Part shown: positions 50,738 to 60,738 of the stretch, piece after piece
Layout of the letters: the number at the start of each line of letters is the position of its first letter
Numbering within the stretch: the stretch's first letter is position 1
Assembly: GCA_037013685.1 (NCBI GenBank)
Contig: CM072919.1
Coordinates: 2,481,616-2,545,615 of the forward strand
DNA: 64,000 nt
Origin: Acridotheres tristis
Lineage: Eukaryota; Chordata; Aves; Passeriformes; Sturnidae
Direction of reading: 5' to 3'
Made by a program: the position numbers and the translations under genes
The notes under the pieces: model-generated
The model's input: the letters and a program-made list of their open reading frames with translations, nothing else
Told to the model about the DNA's origin: nothing
Databases searched by the model: none

Positions 50738-51697
50738 AAAAACTGATTTTAAGACAATCATCTCTGCCTCTTATTCACGCTTTAGGCTGTCAAGCCTGTG
50801 CTGGGAAAACTGAAGAATTAAGGAGTTCCAAAGAGGTTTATTGCTCATTTTCTACCTGGCTGCTCACAGGCCTGTGCCCCAGTTGTGTCTGAGGGATGAG
50901 CTGGCTGCATTTTGTCAGATTTGCAGCAACAAACCTGAGCACCTCTTTGATCAGAGACAGCTTTTGGCTGTGAGTGACATTACACAAAGAGAGTGTGGAG
51001 TACCAGTTTGCTCCACTCCTACTTTACTATTTCACTTCATGAGACGTCTATTTTTTTTTTTTTTTTTACAAAAATCCATTAATACAACCTTTGCCTCAAA
51101 GAAATTATGGATGCCCAGAGTTATTTGCAAAAACAGGGATGAGTGAATGGGATTTTTACACCAAATGTGGGCTGTCATTACTGAGGAGTTGCTTACAAAT
51201 CAAGCCAAAAATGATTTTGCTACACAAGCCAGTGCTCTGCCCTCTTTTGACAGACTGGTTTAGTTTAGGAGAGGATCTTTTGAAACATTCAGTAATTTGG
51301 TTTTGCAATGATAGCTCTTTTTCAGTTTTAGGGGATGGGAATATGCATTCAAGGACAGTGAGCAAGCCAGGAGCAGGACTAGCAGGCAGAGAGCAGCCAG
51401 GTTAGGAGCAGCAGACCCGGGTAATGGGGAGGAACATCCCTGGTGGCGTGTGAGCAGCTGAGAAGCTGCAGGCAGTGTCCCAGTAAAGGATGGATGTGTC
51501 CAGCACCCAGCAGCTTGTCTGGGCAAAGAATCCCACAGCCTGGGTTCATCCAGCCTCATCTGTGCAGGCAGGGAAAAGCTCTTGGCTCCTGGGAAACGCA
51601 GCTCGGGGTGAAACTTGCGGAATTCCAGTGTTGAATTCACCTGAGCCCCTCTGGGCGCACCGGGAGTGCCCTGGGAGCAGCGAGCCGCGCCGGAGCC

Positions 51698-52767
51698 TCA
51701 CACCAGCGAATGTTTGGAGCGGGGCAGCGTTTCCTTGGAGGTCTTTAGGGACGCGGCGGTTTTTTTGCTGCCCTTGAAGAGTCTCCCCTTCACCTTGTCC
51801 CGGAAATCCTCCGACACGTAGTAGTAGACGAAGGGGTCTGCGCAGCTGTTGCAGGTGCTGAGGGCCAGGCTGACCATGTAGCTGAGGTACAGGCGGCCGT
51901 GCAGCCGCGAGCAGGGCCTGGAGTAGTGGAGCAGCAGCAGGATGTTGCTGGGGGCACAGAACACCACGAGGGTGACGACCACGAGGGCCGTGAGCTTGGC
52001 AGCGTGGCAGTAGCGGCTGCCCCCGCGCAGGAGGACGCGCAGCACCGCGCCCGAGCTCAGCGCCAGCAGCGCCAGCGGCAGCAGGAAGGCGAGGGCGATC
52101 AGAGCCACGAAGTAATGGAAGTAGAAGCCGTCGTCCTCGTGCCTGGGCAGCACGTCGTGGCACACGGTGAGGCCTGCCCCGAGCAGCGGGTACGACTGCT
52201 GCTGCAGGGCCAGCGGCAGCGTCAGCGCGGCCGAGCAGAGCCAGACGGCGGCACAGGCACCCGCGGCCAGCGAGGGCGTGCGGAAGGCACGGGAGGAGAA
52301 AGGGTGAGCCACGGCCAGGTAGCGATCCGCGCTGATGCAGGTGAGCAGCAGCACGGAGCAGTACATGTTCCCGTAGAACAGAGCCGTGGTCAGGCGGCAC
52401 AGCCCTTCCCCGAAGGGCCAGTGGTTGCCCAGGAAATAGTAGGAGATCTTGAAGGGCAGCACGCAGGTGAGCAGCAGGTCGGCGGCCGCCAGGTTCATCA
52501 GGAACACGGTGGAGGTGTGGCGCTCGGCGCGGGTGGCCAGCACCCACAGGGCCAGCGCGTTGGCCGGCAGCCCCAGCAGGAACACCAGGCTGTAAAGGCA
52601 CGGGATGAGCCGGACCGTGACGGCGCTGCCCAGCTGGGCACGCGTGGCCTCGGGGATCAGCAGGTAGGTGACATTGTTGACCGTGGTCTGGTCCCCAGGG
52701 ATGGCTCGGGGACACGGGGTGGCCTCTGGTGTGCTGGCCTGCTCGCTGGTGCTGTTCTGAGAGTAAT
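51698..52767 (-). CDS. F2RL3: F2RL3 exon 2 (exodomain, 7TM, tail)
   Basis: Acceptor (minus) cttcctctcccag just above 52767; stop TGA at 51700-51698. The exon is very G+C- and CpG-rich compared with its flanks. It encodes residues 26-381. Confidence 0.95.
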
Positions 52768-53957
52768 CTGGGAGAGGAAGGCAGCGTGTTACTCACTCAG
52801 CAGGGCAGGCTGCACACAGCTCAGCCCAAAGGCTGCTCTTTATCTTTTCTGTTGGGGTCCCTGCAACTGGGAGTGCTCTGCAAAGGCTGCTGTGTGTGAT
52901 GGGCAGAAAAAGCTGCTGGCAGAGTTAGGTGTGCAGGAGCCACCCTCAGCCACCTTTCTGAGAACATCTCCAATTCCTTTGCCCTGCGATTTCCCACAGC
53001 TCACAATGGACTGTGATATTCTACAGCCATCAACAGGCCTGGCAATCCAGAGAGCAATTCCTCTGTACAGCCATGAACAGGCCTGGGAATCCAGAGAACA
53101 ATTCCTCTGTACAGCCATGAATAGGCCTGGGAATCCAGAGAACAATTCCTCTGTACAGCCATGAACAGGCCTGGCAATCCAGAAAACAATTCCTCTGTAC
53201 AGCCATGAACAGGCCTGGGAATCCAGAGAACAATTCCTCTGTACAGCCATGAACAGGCCTGGCAATCCAGAAAACAATTCCTCTGTACAGCCATGAACAG
53301 GCCTGGCAATCCAGAAAACAATTCCTCTGTACAGCCATGAACAGGCCTGGCAATCCAGAGAACAATTCCTCTGTACAGCCATGAACAGGCCTGGCAATCC
53401 AGAGAACAATTCCTCTGTACAGCCATGAACAGGCCTGGCAATCCAGAAAACAATTCCTCTGTACAGCCATGAACAGGCCTGGGAATCCAGAGGACAATTC
53501 CTCTGTACAGCCATGAACAGGCCTGGGAATCCAGAGGACAATTCCTCTGCCAGGCTTTCACAACAATCCAAAGGTCTGGAGCCACTCCAGTATAAAGTTG
53601 TGGTTCTGGGAGTATAATTAGCTAAAGATTTAGCTTTCAAGTCCTTTCTAGTTTACTGCTCCTCTATTTTTCCTTTCTCTTTCTAATTTTTTCCACCCCA
53701 GCTTCTTTCTCCACTGTATCACCTGTCAACCTCCTGCTTCAACAAGAGCCCGCACAAAGCCCTATCAGACCATCCTCCCATGTGAACTCATTAAAAAAAT
53801 GAGTTTTCAGGGATCTTACAAAGGTCCCAAATACCCAGCACTTTAACAAGCAGCAGCTTTGCACCAAAGGCTCATACTCACCATCGTAATCCGAGGCCAG
53901 GCAGAGTCCCCAGAGGGCACAGCAGAGCAGGAGCCTCCTGCTGCCCAGGGTGCCCAT
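51698..53957 (-). CDS. F2RL3: F2RL3, protease-activated receptor 4 (two coding exons, 381 aa)
   Basis: Class A G-protein-coupled receptor activated by thrombin-type cleavage of its N-terminus (known for PAR4; platelets/thrombocytes). The join of exon 53882-53957 and exon 51698-52767 is in phase (GAT codon split after the first base) and gives 381 residues against 385 in human. Residues 1-21 form a signal peptide (MGTLGSRRLLLCCALWGLCL). The exodomain has N-glycosylation sequons NST and NVT and a candidate cleavage site CPR46|A47. Seven hydrophobic helices follow; landmarks are SLVFLLGLPANALAL (TM1), NLAAADLLL (TM2), CISADRYLAV (TM3), CHDVLP (ECL2, the PAR signature) and SCADPFVYYY (TM7). The tail has Lys/Arg and Ser/Thr. 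The assignment to PAR4 rather than another PAR rests on synteny between CPAMD8 and SIN3B. Confidence 0.93.
52768..53881 (-). other. F2RL3: F2RL3 intron 1 with 44-bp minisatellite
   Basis: GT..AG intron on the minus strand (gtgagt at 53881-53876). Nearly half of it is the tandem array at 53022-53552. Confidence 0.85.
53022..53552. repeat. 44-bp minisatellite, about 12 units
   Basis: Unit tacagccatgaacaggcctg + gcaatccagagaacaattcctctg with small variants (ggcaat/gggaat, agagaac/agaaaac/agaggac). It produces open frames over 200 codons on the minus strand that are not genes. Confidence 0.96.
53882..53957 (-). CDS. F2RL3: F2RL3 exon 1 (signal peptide)
   Basis: Start ATG at 53957-53955 in good Kozak context (G at -3, G at +4). 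It encodes MGTLGSRRLLLCCALWGLCL then ASDYD, with donor G|gtgagt. The short signal-peptide exon followed by one large exon is the standard PAR gene layout. Confidence 0.88.
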
Positions 53958-56564
53958 GGCACTGCAGGGGCTGCTGCCACACCTCAGTGCCAGAGCTGTG
54001 TGGGAGCAGCAGGAACCCTGCTTACACATTTCCTCCTGCTGGCCCTTAACTCTCGGAAGGAACGGGGCTGATCCTGGGCAGGATGAGGGAATGGAGGGGC
54101 TGTGACCACAGCTTGGACATCCCCAGCGTCAGAGCGTGGGACTGGGAGGGGCTTCTTTATCCAGACCCAAAGTGTTTCAGGGCTGCACTTCATCCTTAGC
54201 GTGAGATGATGGCTCCAGTGACTCATCTGGGTCTCCTTCCTGCTCCGGAATATTCCTGGAAATAACAAACATGGTCGGGTTTGATGCAGTCTGCACATAA
54301 ACAGAACCCACGCACCTCTGCCCATGGAAATGCTGAGCATCCTCCCACTGCAGAGACCTGAGTGCCTCTGTGGGTGAGCTCAGGTCTTTTTCTAAAGCCT
54401 GAGTCACATTTTCTGGTACTACAAACAGGGAGATATCCCAGATACCAGAGCTGCAGGCCACACAGATCTCCCAGTGATTACATGGGGCTCTTGCAGACTC
54501 ATGTTCTGGCAATGGAAGGGTTTTAGTGTCAGCCTTGCAGCCTCCAGATCAGGCTGGGCCCTTCAGAGTTCCCTTTTATCCCTGCTCCTGCTTCCTGGCT
54601 AAACAGCACCAAGCACCTTCCCGATTTCACTGCAGAGGATGGTTAAAAGTCCTCTGGGTTGGAGCTCTTTGCACTTGACAGCAGCAGCAGGAGCACCATG
54701 GCACACCAAGGAGAGGACACACTTTGCTTCCTCTGATAAACCTCTGGGACAGGGGGAGCAGCTCCATGCAGCAGGAAAGGGGCCTGCAAAGGGCACACAG
54801 GAAATCCCTGCTCTTGGGGAGATAATGGGGAGCTCCAGCCACTCCTGCCCCACAAAAAGCTGCCTTTTCCCAGAGCTGAGCAGTCCCACCCTGCACAATC
54901 CCCACTCTGCCTGGGATAAGAACTCAGAACGGCACATGGAGCTGCTGGTTGTGCCCAGAGGACAACTCAGATAATGCTGGAACAGGGACTGGCAGAGCTT
55001 AACTGAGCCTTAAGATCTTTTACTGCCTGCTCCCCCAGCTCTAACCCCCAGGGCAGGTTCCTTCTGTGCTCTGCTCTGCACGGCAGCTCTGGGAAGATCC
55101 CAAATCCTCTCCCACCTCCTGTGTCAGAGCCCCAGTGTGGCCCTGGCCATCATGTACACAGGAGCTCATGGCTGGAGAGGGTGCTGGGCTTTGGGGTTTT
55201 GGGCTGTTCTCTGCACTCCCTGCCTGGCTCTGCAGGGGAGGAAGGACAGGAGCTGGAGCCCAGGCAGTAGGAACTGTAAATTTGGTTTGGCAACCTGAGG
55301 AGCAGCTCGTTTCTTCCTCCTCGCCTCATGAATGGCCTCTTCTGTGAAGGTTGCAAATCTGAGCCTGGCTGCTGTTTGATGAGATTCTTCTATTCCAAGG
55401 AGAAAATGATCCTATTTCCTTTGCTTTCACCATATTCCCACATCCTTGTGCCGAGCGTGTCAAGAGGTGGAGTTGCACTGGCAGGGAGGGGAAGATGCAA
55501 TGTTAGATGTTTTGCTTTTGTGATTCTCTCAGGATTTATGAACCATTACAGAATGACTCATGTGGCCACATATTTTCCATGCCTCAGCCAGGATCCTTTC
55601 CATGCTCTGTATGCAAAAAATTAGCCATAATCAGGTTCAGATAGTGTGCAAATCACAGCCCTGCTTCCTATGGGCAGGTCTCTGGAGTGGGGCAGAGAGG
55701 GGTTACTCATCGCTGTATCCTTCATTTTTCAGATGCTGTGTGATCTTTAGTGACTGCCTCAGATGCAGAACAGCTTGCCTGAAAACTCTAATGCCAAAGG
55801 TTTGTCACGGCTTGTTAACATCTCTTTAAGTCGTGTGATCCTTGCCCTGTGGGGTAACAATTTGGTTTTAAAGTAATTCATTGTGCAATAGATCATCTCC
55901 CGGGAGCAGGGGCTCTTTTATTCCGTGGCTCTGAACTCAAAAAAGATCAGGCTGGGGATTTCAGAGCTCAGAGGGAGGGTACAGACACCACCTGGCCTGT
56001 CCCATACATCTTGGAGGCTTGGAAGAGCAAACTGTGGTGGGTCAAGGATGGGACTCACTGCTGCTGCTCCATTCCAGAGGGTTCCTGAGCAGCAGCTCGG
56101 AGCTCTCTTCAAACCTCGGACACTGTCAAGTCCCCTCCTTCTCCCTGGGCCAGTCTGAGATCCTCCATGGCTCCAGGGAATCCCCTCCTCTCCCTCCTGC
56201 TTTGTCCCACAGCTCTCCTGCTCCTCTGGGATCCCCTCAACCCCTTCCCTGGATGATCCCGTACATTCTCCTCAGCTCATGCTGCTGCAACACTCCTGAG
56301 GGTTTTTCAGAGGGACATTTTCCTGGGGGAGGTTTTCCTGGGAGAGGCTTTTCAAAGGGAGGTTTTCCTGAGGGAAGTTTTTCAGAACTGCTCCTCTCCT
56401 CATTGGCAGTTTTCACTTCAGACCATTAAAGTCCACATGAAGACGTTTTCCAGGAATATCTGAAGCTTATTAACACCCCTACAACTCAGTGTTCTGGAAT
56501 AGATTTTTGGGGGCCTTTCTCAGCAAGATAGTGATGCTGGGGTGGGGGTACCTTGTCTGACACA

Positions 56565-56570
56565 GCCATC

Positions 56571-56602
<32 letters not shown>

Positions 56603-56611
56603 CATCATTAT
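56565..56611. repeat. (CAT)n microsatellite
   Basis: About 15 CAT/ATC triplets interrupted once by cacc and once by tta. Confidence 0.95.
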
Positions 56612-57614
56612 CCTAGTCATTCCTTTTCAGCATCAAAACTCTTTGGATTCATTTTTTAGCACAGGCTAGGAATTGCTAGACTTCAATTCAATCTTTAAAT
56701 TGAACCAGTTGGTTCTAGTCCAGACTAACGGCTAAAACATGCAGAAACCTCAATTTATGTTTGCACACACAGTTCTAGATTCTCTCACTGGTTCACAGCC
56801 CCAACTCTCCCAGTGCATCCCTGTGATGTGAAATCATGTTTTAAAAGTCCTGGAATGTTAAATACTGAACTCAGGTACTCCCTTCAGCAACTCTGAATTT
56901 AATTGTGCAAACCATCTATACCTATTCCACCCTGCAAACCTGAAGGATGTTTTTTAGCTGTTTGCTGTTGCCAGAGCTGTCCACTGGCTGAGATCTCCAA
57001 GTGCTCTCATGTCACATCTGGCTGTCCCTCCCCTCAAGTGCAGGGAACATCCCCTTTGTGAGAGGGCCAAGAGAAGACTTGTGCAAAGTGGGCTGTGTCC
57101 TCTGAGACCCCACCACCACCACTTTAATCAAATTATTCCACGCAATCAAGGCACCAGAGGATTGTTATTGGGAGAAGAACAGTTTGTTTGCCTGCGAGGG
57201 AGCAGGGGGCTGCACAGAGAGCAGAGCTGCCTTTTGTTATGGCAACGGAAGTGTTGGGGATGATGTCAAGGAAACTCCTATCAGCTCTGGGTCACATCAC
57301 TACGGCTTAATTTGCAAAATCCACTCATTCATTTGTCGTGCAGAGCTCACAGGGAACACAGTTAAACATGTTATTACCCAGGAATTTGGGGAGGCTGAGG
57401 GAAAGGCGGGTGGAGGGTTATTTGCATGGCTGCAGTTGTGCTGTGTTAACCTGGAGCAGATGTGCTGGTGGGGCTGGGAGCTGGAACGAGCCCGTTCTCC
57501 TGAGCCCTGGCTGTGTTCGGGGTGGGATTCCTGGGGCCAGGCCTGGGCTGTGCCTCACTCACCTCTGCCAAAGGTGCTGCCAGGAAGGACCCAGGCTGCA
57601 GGAAGTCCCTGCCT

Positions 57615-57870
57615 GGCAGTGACACAATTCCAGAGCTGGGAGGGACCCACAAGGATCAAACCCAGCCCCTGTCCCTGCACAGACCCCCCAACAATCCCAC
57701 CCTGAGCATCCCTGAGAGCGCTGTCCAAACGCTCCTGGAGCTCTGGCAGCCTTGGGGCCGGGACCATTCCCTGGGGAGCCTGGGCAGTGCCCAGCACCCT
57801 CGGGGGGAAGAACCTTTCCCTGAGCTCCGTGCCAAGCCCTGGCACAGCTCCAGCCCTGCCCAGCTTTGCT
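57615..57870 (-). mobile_element. CR1-type LINE 3' fragment (minus)
   Basis: Reverse complement of the 46.7-kb copy: gagctgggagggacccacaa at the left, ccctgagcatccctgagagc in the middle, gcacagctccagccctgccc at the right. Confidence 0.8.
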
Positions 57871-58229
57871 TTTGAGCCCTCTCTGGTGGAGCAACTGTGC
57901 CACCCCCTGGACTCCCTGCTCCAGCCACGGCCTCAGCTCCAGGAGAGATTTTGGCAGCTCCCACGTGAGTGCAGCCCCAGCTCCTGTGTGGGATCTCTGC
58001 TTGCAGGAAATGGATTTCCCTTTTCAGTCAGGCTGCTGCTCACACCCCCACACAGCACTTGCTGACACACTCCTGCATCAGCACATCCTGCAGCCTGTGC
58101 AGTAACTTCAACCTTTCCATTGCATTTTTCTACCATTTAAAACCCAGTTTCAGGTAAAAGACAACCAATTCTGGGGGTTGTCACAAAGTCTAAATTAGTT
58201 GAAAAGAAACGTAAAACAGTGAGAGCTGC

Positions 58230-60507
58230 AGACTTTTAAAATCAATATTTTATTTTACTTGAATGTGCAAATAAATATAAAAAAAACTACATTCAAGGAG
58301 CTGGCAAAGCAATTACAAGCCCAAAAGCAAAGATCCTTCAAACAAATGGAAGAACAAACTCTTGACTCAAGGTCGTGCAGATACACAGCTGAAACCCTCA
58401 GACATGAACAAGTCCCTCTCAGCCCTGCCTGATATTCCCTTCACATCCCTTGCTACTCTCAGCTTCGAGACAATAGCACTGTAAAGGGCAAAAGTCTTGC
58501 TTAATCAGTTCAGATTATAAATTAAGGTTTACAAAATAAGGATGCTTAAAAATACCTGAAGTACACTTAGAATGGGTTGATGGAACAGGACGGTGCCCAG
58601 GGGTGTTGCCCACCTTGGTACACCTGGAATCAAATGCATTTTAAGCCACAAGTTGCCACCTATTTTCTAGTAAACAGTTTTCTGTATCATAAAACCATAA
58701 AGTTTGGCACAATTGTCATCTCCACTGGGAGACAGCAGAGAGGTGAGCAGGACTGAGGTGTGTTTTGGTGAGCTGGCTGGAAGGGAAAGGGGGACACTGT
58801 GCTTTGCACTGGGCTTGTCCCCCTGCTGCCCCCAGCCCTCGCAGAGCCCCGTGGTCTCTTATCACTGCAATGAGGGAAGGGGAAGAACCTTCAGATCACT
58901 TCAGGAACCAAAGTTGAGCAGAGACCCAGGCGAGGAGAACACACTTTCCTGATGAAAAGTCTCTGCTGGCAGTGGTTGTGCAAGTGGCCACGAATGCCAG
59001 AGAGTGGCCTCCCTCCTTCCCTCCCACAGATTATTTTGCAAAAAAGACAAAGACTCGGGACAGTTTTCTATTAAACGTACCCCAAAGGCCAATTTTTCTA
59101 CTGTCAAGTGAGACAATTGCGAAACCAAATGTACAGTGGAAATAACCCAGGACAAATCCTACAGGCTGCTCCTTAGGTCTGGCAGAAATCATAACCTAAA
59201 AATCAAAGCCACAGAAAGTTTTGGGGTGGGGGGATTATTGCCCCAAAAGCCAGGGAAAAGTTGGAAGCAAAGCTGAAAGGAGGCTGGGTATGCTTCAAAA
59301 TGTTATGTTTGTAATACACTCCACGGACAGCGTGCTTGCCCTTGGCCCCTGAAAAACAGGAGTGAAGTCACAGTGGGGCTGCAGGACAGACACGAGTGAA
59401 TTTCCTTGATTTCTCACTAGATTAAGTCAGATGTAGTGTTCTGCACAGATCAGGGCAGGCTGTGTTAGGTTTCATGGCAAAAAAAGCTTCCATAGCAGTA
59501 CAGACGCTTTGGTGGAAAAGCTCATCTAGGATGGTTGTGGCTGGATCTCACTCTGCTCCTCGCAGATTTCCGTGTGTCCCTGCAAACCCAGCGCCTGTGC
59601 TGACCCCGCAGAAACGGGAGAGTCCGTGGGCCGGAGCTCAGCTGCCAGCTGTGCTCCAGCTGTGCTCCGGGAGCTCCATCTGCCGATGTCACCGATGTGG
59701 TGCAGCCCCGCGGAGAGCCGGGGGCCGGGCACGCACAGGGGAACGCCCAGCTCCGGAGCTGCCCACCAGCACAGCATGCAAAACACAAACCCAAAAACCA
59801 GGCCACACCTCGCAAGGGACGTTCCTCCCCATGGATGTTCTGGAAGGCAGAGTCTGCAGCAGGTCCTCAGCTCCCAAAGCAGGATCTCAGCCACAGCTCA
59901 GGGTCCTTCCCCTCACTTCATGCTCCAGAACACTTGGTTGATGAGGCAGCATCAGAGCCTTGAGTGCTGGCCATCCCCATGTCAGTTTTGGCATTTTTCT
60001 CACCAGAGCACCAGGAACAAAAGCCATCTGTTGCCTTGTTGGTTCACAGGGATAACAAAGCCCCCCTGGCACTCCCAGGGTACAGTGAAGAGTTCTGCAG
60101 GCTCCAAGACAGCACAAAGTCAGGAATATTGGGAATATTAAACCCTTGGAAGTGGAAGCAGCTGCCAGCATCTGCTCAAACACCAGCCCAGCTCCACCTC
60201 TCCAACAAAGCCACTAGTGGTAGCTCACCCCCTCACTGAGCTGGTCAGCAGTGGCCCAAAGCCAGGAAACTACTGAAAAGTGTGTGGCAATGCCAAGAGC
60301 CCCCTTCCCACAAAAGCTTTTAAAAGTCTTTTCATGATGGCTGGAGGATTACACTGCAAGGAGACAAGTCTATGCCATATGGAAAATACATGATAATCCA
60401 AAGTAAAATGCTGTTTGGATAAATATCATTAATACATACATTGCATTCCCACCACTATTCTCATAGTAAATGTGCTTCACCAGCAAAGCTCTGCCTTGTC
60501 TGGGTGC
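58230..60507 (-). other. SIN3B: SIN3B 3' untranslated region (inferred)
   Basis: About 2.3 kb of repeat-free sequence between the SIN3B stop and a poly(A) signal on the minus strand. No other gene is evident. The extent is inferred from the signal position. Confidence 0.6.
58249..58254 (-). terminator. SIN3B: SIN3B poly(A) signal (AATAAA on minus)
   Basis: TTTATT on the plus strand within an AT-rich segment. Cleavage would fall near 58230. Confidence 0.55.
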
Positions 60508-60738
60508 TCAGGGTGAAGCAGGACGGCGGCTGTACTGGACTCTGTATCTGTTCACTGGCACCCCATGGACGTTCACTGTCTCACAGGTGGTTTTGCAGGG
60601 CACCATCTCCTCGTCCTCATCCCCCATCAGCCAGTCTTGAACCACATCCACGGCCTCCATGGACACGTTCTCCTCCAGCCACCGGTTGTGCCACTCCTCA
60701 AACTGCTGGTGGTGCTTCAGCAGCACCACGGGCTGGAC
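60508..60738 (-). CDS. SIN3B: SIN3B last coding exon
   Basis: Acceptor (minus) gctcccag above 60738, stop TGA at 60510-60508, 76 residues. It encodes [37 protein letters not shown] and [13 protein letters not shown]. Confidence 0.96.
   Translation of the reverse strand, partial: VQPVVLLKHHQQFEEWHNRWLEENVSMEAVDVVQDWLMGDEDEEMVPCKTTCETVNVHGVPVNRYRVQYSRRPASP

Larger units (their letters stand above)
53958..58229. other. F2RL3-SIN3B intergenic region
   Basis: Expected to hold the F2RL3 promoter and 5'UTR near 54.0 kb. I see no CpG-island promoter. It includes a short imperfect repeat of gggaggttttcctg (56320-56385), a (CAT)n tract and a CR1 copy. The 111-codon minus ORF at 54177-54512 has no recognisable similarity. 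Confidence 0.6.

Noticed and set aside
51546..53164. Long ORFs overlapping F2RL3: 416 codons on minus in another frame and 421 codons on plus (51899-53164)
   Set aside because: They are shadow frames of the CpG-rich F2RL3 exon; only the receptor frame has recognisable protein motifs and splice sites.
53022..53552. CRISPR-like direct repeats
   Set aside because: Units are contiguous with no unique spacers, in a vertebrate intron; this is a minisatellite.
52840..53640. Minus-strand ORF of 266 codons
   Set aside because: Translation of the 44-bp minisatellite, repeating FMAVQRNC-like peptide; no start context or conserved sequence.
54177..54512. Possible small gene on minus (111 codons)
   Set aside because: No family resemblance, no clear promoter or splice context, and other ORFs of similar size occur by chance in this G+C-rich interval.
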